NCBI GenBank assembly: GCA_003991915.1
Contig: RQTK01000012.1
Location: 180,404 to 244,403 of the forward strand
Source: Elysia chlorotica
Taxonomy: Eukaryota > Mollusca > Gastropoda > Plakobranchidae
DNA: 64,000 nt
Reading direction: 5' to 3'
This document shows positions 32,601 to 46,000 of the stretch, piece by piece (the first letter of the stretch is position 1; each line of letters begins with the position of its first letter). The notes beneath the pieces were generated by a model. The model was not told where the DNA came from. It saw only the letters and a program-made list of their open reading frames with translations, and searched no databases. Both the position numbers and the translations under genes were made by a program.

Positions 32601-35600
32601 TATGATATTTTTTTTTATTACAGGACACTGGCAGATATTGACAGAGATGGAAAGTTGACTTGTGACGAGTTCTGCATTGCTATGCATTTGTCAGAACATG
32701 CCCGCATGGGCCACGCCTTGCCCACAAGTTTGCCTCCAGAGCTGATTCCCGCCAAGGCTCGATCGGGCAGCATCACGTCGCCACCAGCCAATGGTGGACC
32801 AGGTAAGATAATGCTATATTGTTCTTTTGAAGATTAAGTATGCTTAACCTCGGCATTATCAACTTGAACATTTTTATGAGGTTCTGTTTTTTTAATTTTA
32901 ATACCTAGAGAAAATAAAATGTAAGAGATAAGGTACAAAAATATAGTTGACTGTCCACAGGAGACAGGTGTTGTGATTTAGATTATTTTGTTTTGTAAAG
33001 GAAATAACTGCCTGGTAATTGTTTTCTTTACCTAACAAAATGAGGTTGGTATTCTGTTTAACTTCTTTACTTGTATAAATTTTCTACCAACAGTGAATCA
33101 TTTGAAAACTTGTTTGGATATTGACAGGGACCCCTCAGAAAGCTGCGTTTGGAGATCTGCTGAGTGGAGCAGGGATGCCCCAGCCTATACCCGTCGTGCC
33201 AGTGGAGGAGCCAGCGGGGACGACTGCCGAGGAGCAAGGTGGGCACGAGTGTAGGGGCCACAACTATGTCGCTGCTTTGTCAACAGAGTGAAGCTTTGAA
33301 GCAGTGATGATGGCATACCGCGGATCCGCGGAAATCCTCGTTTTTTAATCAAAAGGAGGATTTTCAGCCTTTCTGTGCTTTTTCTTCCTTTCCTCTTGAG
33401 TTTACAATCATCGGTTTTGTAATCCATCGAAATGTGTTTTTATAATTCCACAACGATCGCGTGATAAATAACCCTGCGGTTGGGCTAGGTGAATGTCCGG
33501 CTCGTCGTTATATTGTAAAACTATTATAAACACTGAGTCGTACTGTTGCCTTACCGATAAGCGCCAGTAACGTGCATAAGCAAAATGGCGATATAATTAT
33601 TATTAAATTATCGATAGTGTTAACTTTATTTTGCATTCCTCTCTTTTTCCCTATGTTATTATTTATTTAATGACATGATGATCGTTTTATCCGCCAGCAT
33701 TTTAGGGCTAGCTAAACTGAAGGAATGATCTCACAGTGTTTACATGTACTGTTTACCTTTTCACATGTGATAATCCAAATTGTGAAAGCAAAATTGTAAA
33801 GGAAACTTATTGTCAGAGACAAAAGTCCATTTGGCTAATTGAAATTCTAGTTCTTCCTCCATGATCCCTTTTTCTAGAGTCTAGATTAGATCTCTAGGCT
33901 CTAACCGATCGCCAATCTAAGTACAAGCAAATAAGCAAATAAAAAAAAAATAAACATTTTAATATGTGTAGATCTCACAGTTCTATCATTCCTATTATTT
34001 TGTTGTAACTTTTGGTTTATTGTGTTTGACTTTTCAGTCTTGTAACCCTTTTTGTCTCCCTAACACAGTAACCTTTGAAGACAAACGCAAGGAAAACTTC
34101 GATAAAGGCCAGGCTGAGCTGGAGAGGCGCAGAGCTCTCCTCAGAGAGCAACAGCAGAAAGAAGAGCATGAGAGGCTGGAGAAGGAGAGGCAAGCTGCAG
34201 AGAAGAGAGAGAGGCAGAGGTAATCTCAGGGGGGGACTATATATGTTTTTAGAGCCTACAGGTAGATGTACTCAAGAAAAACATGCTTTACGTTTAAATC
34301 AAAATTTAATTGTATGGATTTTAAGCTAAAGAGATCATTTAAAGGTTTCAAAAAGTCTTATGAAGAAAAAAACATTTTTTTTTTTTTTTACATTCAAAAT
34401 GTGTCCATCATGTCTTTTAGAATTGAAGCAGAAAACAAAAGGCAGGCAGAGCTTCAGAGGCAATTAGAGAAACAGCGAGAAAAAGAGCAGGCCATAGAAG
34501 AGCAGAGGAGAAAAATGCAAGAGCAGAGAGAGGTAATTATCACCTGTACAGAACTGTTTGAACTAGCCAACATTAGAAGTAGTAATATTTATTTATTTTT
34601 GAGAATTTGACTCAAGTAGTATCAGTCATATTAGTAGGTACCTGTCCTTTGATGTCCCTGTAAGATTGATGGTGTCTCTGGTCTTATCCACGTTAACCTA
34701 ACTTCTATTTTGTAAAAACCACCATACAAAGAGTGTTAGCAAATGAATGCGCACACATGTGCAGCGTGATGTGTGGCGGTTAAAGCTTGTCATCACAAGA
34801 TCCTGTCCACCCTGCAGGCCGCGCGCCGTGAGATGGAGCGCCAGCGCCAGATGGAGTGGGAGCGGACCCGCAAGGAGCAGCTCATGGCGGAGAAGCAGCG
34901 CGAGTACGAGCAGCTCAGCACCATCAAGTCACACATGGCCAACATGAGGAACGAGCTCGAAGCCTTCGTGAGTGCTGGCCCCAAATCTTTTTTATTACAT
35001 GTTGCCTATTATCTGTCACCATCACCATCAAGTCACACATGGCCAACATGAGGAACGAGCTCGAAGCCTTCGTGAGTGGTCACAATCTTTTTTATTACAT
35101 GTTGCCTATTATCTGTCACCATCAAGTCACACATGGCCAACATGAGGAACGAGCTCGAAGCCTTCGTGAGTGATGGCCCCAAATCTTGTTTATTACATGT
35201 TACCTCTTATCTGTCATCATCAAGTCACACATGGCCAACATGAGGAACGAGCTCGAAGCCTTCGTGAGTGGTCACAATCTTTTTTATTACATGTTACCTC
35301 TTATCTGTCATCATCAAGTCACACATGGCCAACATGAGGAACGAGCTCGAAGCCTTCGTGAGTGTTGGCCCCAAATCTTTTTTATTACATGTTGCCTATT
35401 ATCTGTCACCATCAAGTCACACATGGCCAACATGAGGAACGAGCTCGAAGCCTTCGTTAGTGTTGGCCCCAAATCTTTTTTATTACATGTTGCCTATTAT
35501 CTGTCATCACCATCAAGTCACACATGGCCAACATGAGGAACGAGCTCGAAGCCTTCGTGAGTGTTGGCCCCAAATCTTGTTTATTACATGTTACCTATTA

Positions 35601-38600
35601 TCTGTCACCATCACCACCTATGACAGCACCTGACAATTTAAGCCCAGGTAGATTTATACCATGCTTCTCTGTCCCAAGGGATACTGCCATCAATAAATAC
35701 TGTACATTTTTTGGTGTTGTCTGTTTGTATATGAGGTCTACCTTTGTATTTGAAAGAGAAAAAAATGTAATTAAAGATTTATCTTGTTAACTTGTACAAT
35801 TAAATAGATATCTTTTACACGTAACTGTGAAAGAGTAAGTTGCAATTTGTTCATATTTAAAAGAATATTAATAAGTTTGCTTTAGCTTCTCATGACACAT
35901 GCGTTTTTGGTTCCAGGATGCCAAAAAAGTTGAACTTTCCCAAAAGATCGGTCAAGTCCAGAAAGGAGTGACAGACTTTACCACCAGTATAGATGGCATG
36001 CGTGTGTCCCGAGATCGCTGTCTAGCTGATATTGACGTGTTTGAAAAGCAAACAGTGGTGAGCTATAATTTTATTTTATTTCTTAATATCACAGCCTTCA
36101 GAAATTCAAAAATTTGAAAAGAATGTAAGTTATAATACCTTACTAAGGTTTAGGCAGACTTGCATCTAAAGCATGCATTTTAAAGAAAACAAAGAAAAAG
36201 GTTCACAATTTGCATTGACTTGAAAGAGAAATGCAGCTTTACTAACATTACAATAGTATCAAAGAAATGGAGCAGTGTGTATATAAAGCAGTTTGTGACT
36301 TGCAAGAAACCATGCCTTTGTATGAAATGGATTTTATATATGGTAATTTTTGTTTCATCTTTTCAACAAATCTTTATTTACATCCAGGAGCTCAACAGAA
36401 AACTAACAAGTCTTGGGTCGGAAAAAGATGCCCTGAACATCCAAGTGCAAACAGCTCAGGCTAGTCCTCTCTGTAAGCATCTACACAATTAACCAGAGAT
36501 CATTGGCATGTTTTCTTTCATTTTTTTTGTTTTTAATGTTGAGTAATATTTGTATCTCCTTTGAGATATACCTTATTAGTATGATGAGTGATGGAGAATT
36601 CGGCTTTATCAAATTGTTATTAAAGACCAAAAAAAAATAAAAACATATAAAAAATAAAAACATATTTGTTTGTTTTTTTTAAATGACAGCTGATATTGGT
36701 ATGTGTTTGGACAGCGAATGTGTACGCTTTGAAATAGTTATTTTCACATGTTTTGCCAGGATACCTCTATATTTCAACTTGTACCCTTACTTTTATTGGT
36801 TAGCAAGGCAATGTAATCTTGTCTTTTTCTTGTATTTTGAGAGATAATGTTGAACGTGCTCTTGTCTTAGCGGATGCCCACCACACAGTGCTGAGCAGTG
36901 TAGAAACAAAACGAGCCAGCATTCAGAAGCTGAAGAAGGATGTGGAGCAGATGGAGAGTGACACGGAGGCCAGGCTGGGAGAGATTGACTGCAACAATGC
37001 AGAACTTCAGGTAGGCTTGCTAGGCCAGGAGAGATTGACTGCAACAATGCAGAACTTCAGGTAGGCTTGCTAGGCCAGGCTCGGAGAGATTGACTGCAAC
37101 AATGCAGAACTTCAGGTAGGCTTGCTAGGCCAGGAGAGATTGACTGCAACAATGCAGAACTTCAGGTAGGCTTGCTAGGCCAGGAGAGATTGACTGCAAC
37201 AATGCAGAACTTCAGGTAGGCTTGCTAGGCCAGGAGAGATTGACTGCAACAATGCAGAACTTCAGGTAGGCTTGCTAGGCCAGGAGAGATTGACTGCAAC
37301 AATGCAGAACTTCAGGTAGGCTTGCTAGGCCAGGCTCGGAGAGATTGACTGCAACAATGCAGAACTTCAGGTAGGCTTTCTGTGGGTATGTGACTTTTGA
37401 TTGACTGCAACAATGCAGAACTTCAGGTAGGCTTTCTTTGGGGATGTGACTTTTGTTACAAACTGGCTTATGCCTTATACCCCTTGAAGTACACAACTTT
37501 GAAAATAGTTAAGCTTAAAAAAAACTCACAGGGTTTTGCTTTTCAAGCTCAAATGCAGAACTTCAGGTAGGCTTGCTAGGCCAGGAGAGATTGACTGCAA
37601 CAATGCAGAACTTCAGGTAGGCTTGCTAGGCCAGGAGAGATTGACTGCAACAATGCAGAACTTCAGGTAGGCTTGCTAGGCCAGGCTGGGAGAGATTGAC
37701 TGCAACAATGCAGAACTTCAGGTAGGCTTTCTGTGGGTATGTGACTTTTGATTGACTGCAACAATGCAGAACTTCAGGTAGGCTTTCTGTGGGTATGTGA
37801 CTTTTGATTGACTGCAACAATGCAGAACTTCAGGTAGGCTTTCTGTGGGTATGTGACTTTTGATTGACTGCAACAATGCAGAACTTCAGGTAGGCTTTCT
37901 TTGGGGATGTGACTTTTGTTACAAACTGGCTTATGCCTTATACCCCTTGAAGTACACAACTTTGAAAATAGTTAAGCTTAAAAAAACTCACAGGGTTTTG
38001 CTTTTCAAGCTCAAATTTTTCTGTTAAAGATTAAGAAAATCAGTATTTTTTTTTAATCAATCTGCAATTTTTTGCAGTGTTGTTGTTGAAAACACAATAA
38101 TGATATTTTTTTGAATATTTGTTGTAAATTTTGTCTTTTTACATTTTTGTTATTCAGAACCTAAAAGAGCAGCTGACCAGCCTAGAGAGAGACTTGCCGA
38201 GATTGCAGAAACTCCATGAAGAGAGGCAAGCTCAGCAGAGGAAGACTTCTCTAGAACTGCAGCAGAAACAAAAAGCTGAGAGGGACAGGCAGGAGAGACT
38301 AAAACATGAAGCTTCCCAACAGAAGTATATAAAACTCTTCAATGCATTGTACCTAGTTTATTATTGTGATAGCTGAGGTTGATTTATATTTCATTCTAAG
38401 TGACATCAATGCGATAAGAATTTTTTTTTCAAAATGTAAAATAATATCTAATGTCAATTACATACATTTATAATCCATTAAAGAAAAGTAACAAGAGAGG
38501 CCATTAACCTTGCCTCGAGTTTAACCTAACTTCTATTTTATAAAGAGCATGTATGATTTAATTCTCTTCTCCTTCAAAAACTAGGAAATAAGCCTTTTTC

Positions 38601-41600
38601 TGCGCTGAATATCCTCCTGTTCACCCCCACTTATTTTGTTAACACGGGAAAATAGATATAGTTGTGAAAATGTAGGCTTAGGAAAGGGTATGTCTGGCTG
38701 TTGCATGAGATTTTAAAAAAAAGATAAAACGATATTGCATTATATCTTATGTATTTTTTTATGCTTCGCAGGACTTTGTCTCAGGCAACTTCAAATGCAT
38801 CTGATAGTAAGTCACTTTGGTTGTTGTTTTTGTTTTTGTTTTTTGTTGGGTTTTTTTTTTTAGAGGGGAGGGGTGTACATGTGTTATTATGTACAAACAT
38901 GGTCCAAACATTTTTTTCCAAACTTTAATTTCAAATCGCCACATTGTCATGGTTCAGTCATTGAAAATCTTTGCAATTTAAATGCAATTTTGTGACAAAT
39001 TGGCAACACCTGGTTTTATTTCTTTGCTATTTATTTTTCTGTTCAAAACTTATGTCACAGAAGCATTTGGCAAAAAAATATATTCTTTTTCTGATTCCAA
39101 GATTTATTTTTGGAGTATGTAGACCGTTTAGATATTTCATCTGCATTTCTAGTGGCATTTTCCTTTTTATTCGAATTCACTTTAATTTTTTCATTATCTG
39201 AGACTGAAAGAGGCAGATTTTGGTTTAACTAATTAAAAATAGAACAATTAACATTTGGGTAAACTTTTTTGTGATAAATCTATTAATGTTTAATGGTTCG
39301 AGCCCTGGTGATGTCGCACCCTACTGGTTGGATCGTTGTCAGTCTAATGTGACAGGCTGAGACAGGAGTCACGGTATCCCTGCCCTACTCGTGCGTGGCA
39401 GTACATAATATTGTCAGACAGTATTGGATGTCAAACCAACTCAACTACAACTTCAAAAACAAACTTAGAATAATCATACATTTTTGCATAAGTTCTTAAG
39501 TGATATATGTTGCCTTAGCTGGAAAAATATGGTAGAAGAAGTAGAGGTAGACAAAGAATTATCTATTTAAGTAGTCTAAACAGAAGGGCAACCAATAAAG
39601 ACAGGAACAATATAGACTGTGCCATTATCACCTATGTCTGCTCTATCTGCTCTAGTACTCAATGAATGAATGAATATGTTGCACTGTCTTGCCCAGACCA
39701 ACCCAGCTGGTTCGATTTCAACAGCAGCGAGGCGATAAAGAGCTCTGAGATGGGCGGGACGAGCACTGCGGTTAGCTGGGACACCGCCTTCTCCGGCACT
39801 CTGACCTCGGCCAACTACGGCAACGTCGGAGTCGCAGCCTGGGGGACCAGCAATGGCAGTGCAGGTAAGTTTCACGAGTTGTGTGTCTTAGTAGGAAGAC
39901 AAAACCCAATGGCAGTGCAGGTAACTAGCAACTGGGAGTGACTGGGAATACGATTTCACGAGTTGTGTGTCTTAGTAGGAAGACAAAACCCAATGGCAGT
40001 GCAGGTAACTAGCAACTGGGAGTTACAGGGAATAAGATTTCACGAGTTGTGTGTCTTAGTAGGAAGACAAAACCCAATGGCAGTGCAGGTAACTAGCAAC
40101 TGGGAGTTGCAGGGAATAAGATTTCACGAGTTGTGTGTCTTAGTTATGGCGAGGCTGGAACGAATGCTTACCTATGGACAACCTACTGGCGAGGATGGAA
40201 CTAATGCTTACCTATGGACAACCTACTGGCGAGGATGGAACTAATGCTTACCTATGGACAACCTACTGGCGAGGATGGAACTAATGCTTACCAGATAAAC
40301 TACTGGTGAGACAGCTAAGTTAAATTTGTTTTATATTACAATTTTTTTGTGGATTTTGTATCAAAACTAGTATTTCCATTTGAGACAATTACCTTTCTGT
40401 TTTAAAATTGTACATCCCACTGGTTCTATAAAAGTACATAAAAAATGTCAGAGAGTATTAAAAGCATGAAGTTGACTCAACGTTGCTGGAAGTATAAAAA
40501 GAACAACACGAGTACAGCACAATATGTCATAGTGTAAAGAGGACAACATGAGTACATTAACAATATGTCATAGTGTCAAGAGAACAACACGAGTACAGCA
40601 CAATATGTCATAGTATGAAGAGGACAACACGAGTACAGCACAATATGTCATAGTTTGTGTCTTAGTTGGAAGACAAAACCCTGCATTAGGTTTTAGTAAG
40701 CCTATCAAGTTATTATCATAGCTGCCAACCAGTACGTACAATACATAATTTTAGTACGTATTTGACCTTCCGAGTACGTCCACCCGTATCTGTTTGAAAA
40801 AATATGTTTCTGACGGTATCCACAAAAAAATTGGGTCCACAGTCCATCGTTCAGTACTTACTGCCATTTTCTGCAATAATGCCCGGTTAGCCCAGCCCTT
40901 TACTGGGCCAATTCACATTCTAATGTCTGATATGTACCCCCTATGCTTCGTGGCACAGGGATCGGCTGAATCTCCAATCAATTTGTAGATTCAGCCTTCA
41001 TTTCTCATCAAGCGCCTAGATATAGTTCAAAACCGACGACTGGGCACATTTATTTGTCGGATCTTGTGCCTTACTGGTTGCTTCATTCAATGACAATGGT
41101 GTAAATTCCAATTGCTTTGGGCATGCTAGAAAGCTCAAATTCTTTAGCCAACCATCTTGAAAATATTATATTTAGTTCACGCAAAGCCTGGATATTGCTG
41201 ATGTGATGTTTCTGACATTATGAGATGAAAATCAATTTTTTTTAAACAACAGCAACAAGAAAACAACACAAAAAGGCATTTATTAAATAGCACTAGTCTT
41301 TGGTGTAGTTTTTTAAGTTATGGTTAAGCTTGTTTAAGTCAATATTCATAGCAGAACCAAAACAATAATCTTGGCCATCGATTTAGGTTTGCTGTGACTA
41401 ATCACGCTAAAAGTCTCTATTTGCTTTCTCAAAAATTGGCACCTATGATCATTATCTAGCAACAGTAAAGTTAAATGGATTAAAAATTTTAAGCAATCCA
41501 AAATATAACCTCAAATTCACATTATTAAGTGATATTATTTAAAGCAAAATAACTCCAGAGATCTTTGAAAAGCTTGTTGTTGAACATAACTCATGTCGAC

Positions 41601-43000
41601 CGAGTTGTCCAACTCTTTATGAAATCATATTCCCTATATAACCTCTTTTTTTTTTATTGTGACAGCAGCAATGGTTAACATAGTCAGCCCAGGAAAAAAT
41701 ATGAGAAGCTTAATAAATGCTTGTTGCTTAAATTTTCTAATGGACTGGCATTGATAGATTTTTTTATTTCAAGTTGGGATTTTAAGTATTGATACATAGT
41801 TATATATCTAAATATATTTTGATATGTGTGGTGCTATTAAATTTTATTTACATTCAAAAAAGTTTTCTGGAAAATCTTTTTTTTTTACTTGCAAATGTAA
41901 ATGATATTCTAGCTTTGAATTGTTACAAAATAGCCACTTAGATGATTCAAATCTAGGCATATATTTAATAATAATAAACTTCATTTCTATGGCGGTCTAC
42001 CCCAAATTTCTCGTTCCCACAACTTGTTACCTATAGTGTCTTTCAGAAGGTAAAAGTTTAACCCTTAAAATTCTTGTGTTTTATGATTACTTTCATTCGC
42101 TATCATATGATTATTCTAAGTTTGTTATGTGTAATGTGCAGAATCTTTCACGTTCAAAATAAACATTCAACAACGTTTTTTAACTATTTAATTCAGGGGG
42201 TTTTCTGTTTTAATTTAATTTTTTGCTTGTGCAAGGTATGACTTAAAGTTTCAATTTGACATTTCAGTGCAAAAGGACAAGTACCGAGCGCTGTATGATT
42301 TCTCTGCCACCCGAGATGATGAGCTGACGCTAGTTGCGGGGATGGAAGTTTATGTAAGTTACAGTTTTCAAACAAGCCGGCATTTTACTTCAATGCAATT
42401 TTTTATTAGGAGCTTATGTATAGCAACAACCTGTAACATTAATTTTGTAACAAACACAGTAGGTTCTTGTGATTCAGGAAAATTTGACAAGGACGGTTAA
42501 GTTGTTTTTTAGGCTGCCATTATTCGGAATAGTATAGGCGGGTGTATTTTTTGCATTCTGTTGCTGATTCTCACAAGGCCAAGCTAAAATAAGTCAAAAA
42601 CCGCACGTTTAGCATGCGGAGTGAGTCTAAGAAATTTCGGTCCCATTTTTTTCAAACTTACATAATTCTGATTGCGACTGTAAATTATAGCTCTGTACTT
42701 ATACAACTTCATTGTTATCGACATATTGTATGCCTATAAATCAAATGTTGAAATCCAGTGTAAAGGATCCTTTTAGTAGACCTATATTGTGATAAAGAAA
42801 GTTAGAAAGTCCTACATGAACAGTAGACCTACAGCTATGCTGCAGAGTGATCTGCAGACCTGCATTGATAGCCAAATCATGAATTTTAGACACTAGCTCT
42901 CTGTCGCATTCCCTCTTAAGCATCCAGTTACATTTGTATGTCTTTATTTCTCTCTCTGTTTCTCTCTATCTCACTCCTTCTCACTCTCTCTCACTCCTTC

Positions 43001-43067
<67 letters not shown>

Positions 43068-46000
43068 ACCACCAGTTCACCTTTGTAATAATTTAATGCA
43101 GCCAATAGATATTGGATAGGACCACGATGATCTTTTCTTAGAATTAAAAAAAAAAAAGAGACTAGAAATCTATTTTTGTGCAGGGACAAACAAACCCTCA
43201 CTAAAACTACACATCAAACGCACCTATCAGCATCAATCATTATTCATCAGTTCATCGGAATAGATATGCTACTTGTACTAGAACTTGTTGAATCATGTAG
43301 TAGCTTAGATCTCATCCGATTAACTCATTCAAATTTTCTTCCGCCAAGTTTAAAAAACTCAACTGTTATGCTTAGTTCGATGGTACTACTGCTATGCGGG
43401 TGTCGTTCTATGGGTATGGTGCTCGTGTCAAGCTAGAAACTGGACAGTCGCCACTGACCCAACACGAATTAGAGTCAAAACTCCCAAACATTACATATTA
43501 CTCACACAGACATACACACTGTATCGCTGCATTCCAACATAAAATCTAACCCCGTAGATTAGGCAATTTCATAAGTTAAGGTTCACTTAATTTTACATTA
43601 GTAGCTCTAATCTAACATTTTCATTTTTCATTACAAATCCAGCTAGATCTAGATCTAGTTCTACATACAACTTTAGCTCTACTTCTAGCCTCTAGTTTGC
43701 CACAATATAAGGTGCGATCATACTCGCTTGAATTTATTAAGAAAATGACATTCCTTAATGATTAATTTATCGAATTACATTCAGAAACACTAGAAATTAC
43801 TAAAAATGCATATTTTGTCCAAACATTTCTCTCTTTAATTTACTTAGACGCATTAAAAAAATTGAATCGAGGTATGGAGGCCAGGTTAAAGAGCTATATT
43901 GAGTCATGTGCTTCCGCTCGCCACTATTCCGAATAACAGGTCCCGAATAATCTCTTCAGTTTTTTTTTTAACTCATGAGTTTTTACTGATGTCTGGAACT
44001 ATAAATTGTCTTTTTTAATCTGTTCCATTAATTACAGAGAGAATTGAATTGACTGTATTTTTAAACTTGAACATGAGAAGTAGAATTTAAAGTCAACTAT
44101 GGGATCCAATATATTCAGAAAAGGTGGTCTATAGATGGTATCTTTTCTTGCAAAAAATCAAAATATAACTCAAAGATTTTCTTGTCATAACTATAATAAT
44201 GAGTTTGAAAATCTGAGGGCGTAAAATGTGGATTGCTGGTTTTGTTTCTCTGTTTTTACTTTCAAATTTTGTCCTCGCAATGTCCAGGTTCTCGTCAACT
44301 ACTCCCCTGTGCCTGGGATGGAGGATTGGTACAAAGGGGAGAAGAACGGCAGTACAGGCTGGTTCCCAAAGGCTTATGTGGAGAGAGTGGATGGACCCTC
44401 CACAGATTTGTTTGAGTAAATCGAATTTTTTATTTCTACTTAGGTCTCCCCAAAAGAAATAAACTTTTAGTAATATTAAGTTCTTTGGGGGGTTGCTGGA
44501 GAATCTCTACAATCACAAGGGCACCAACTGAGATTTGAACAGGAATTCTCCTGCTTGTCTGTTGGGAGCACTGCCGACAGCACTAGTCTCTCAGAAACGA
44601 CTCTTTGAAATTGTTATCATATTGTCTATTATTACTTATCTCCATTGCCGAATTTCTTCTTTCTTCTCCAATTTGTGTCACTTTACGGCTCAGAATTCTA
44701 CAGCCTTTGTTTTTGAATTCATTGCTCATATCATTCTATATCAGCGCAGTTCTTCAATAGCCAAATGTTTTTACTGGTTATATGAATAATTGAAATTGTT
44801 CAAATTAGCAAAAGAAAAGATGGGCACTGAACACTTAAGCAAAGGGTTGCTTTCTCTTGCAATGCAATTATTAATTTTATTGCAGATATGCAATAATACA
44901 CTATACCTTTTTACAAATAAGCTTGTCTCGTATCCACCCCAGGAGTGCTTTTGAACCCGTAGTGCAATCGTCCGGTGCCACCACTCAGTCAGCAGAGCCA
45001 GATATGTCTAGGTCGTTACCAGTGCAAGTAAGTAGTTGCAAACAGTGATTGCAGTTTTATTGTATGTGGCAGGGGATTCCACATCAAGCTTTAATGAAAC
45101 AAAAATGATTTTAAAAAAAAGAAAAGAAAAGAAAACTTTGATTAACTTACTTCAAAATTGTTCTTCTACATGATATGATGAAAATCATGTTCTATTTTCA
45201 GACGAATGCAATGTCACCCTCCCCTGGTCTCGTGGGTCCTAGCTTATCGGAAAGTGCATCAGTGCCAACGACTACACACATACCCCCCGAAGGTCTTCTA
45301 GCAAAGGCAATATACCCCTGGAAGGCGCGACAAGAGACAGACTTAACTTTTGATAAAGATGAAACCATTCTAGTCAAAGAGCAGCAAGACATGAAGTGGT
45401 TTGGCGAAGCAAATGGAAAGGTAAGATTTGCTTTGAGTTGATGGGCGACTTTTTTTTATAACACTAACTGTGCAACACACTCAGATTGATAGCTCGAAAA
45501 TTTTGAAAGTCATCTATTTTTTAGGGGTTTTCAGTTCAGTTATTGTAAGAAAGGAAGATCCACTTTTAAGATACATTTGGCTTTAAAATTATTTTTGATG
45601 GGCAGGCATAAATCTATAATACTATAGTGAAAAAGAAAAGTCAAGCCTCTATATAAATGTTTCTTTTTTGTAACTTTATATCATTATAATCATGTTTATT
45701 TTGTGAATATGATCGTTTACTGACTTTTGTTTTATAATTTAGAGTGGCTGGTTTCCAAAGGCTTACGTCAAGCTGATTGGAGTGGCTCCAAAACAAGAGT
45801 AAGTTGACTTCCTCATTTTGAAATGGTGAAACATTCTAACTTTGGGAAATATGTAAAGTAGTGTGCAAGTAAATGAATTGTGACATCAGTTTGAAAGGCT
45901 TTTTTTTCTAAATAAGATGTATCTATAATCTGCAATGATTATTAAACTTATCTAAGCGTATATACAAGACCATCTGAATGGCTTTGGGGTGAATTTATGT

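Noticed and set aside
36840-36843. First AG as acceptor of the 36844 exon
   Set aside because: It would form TAG with the split codon from the previous exon; the AG two bases later keeps the frame.
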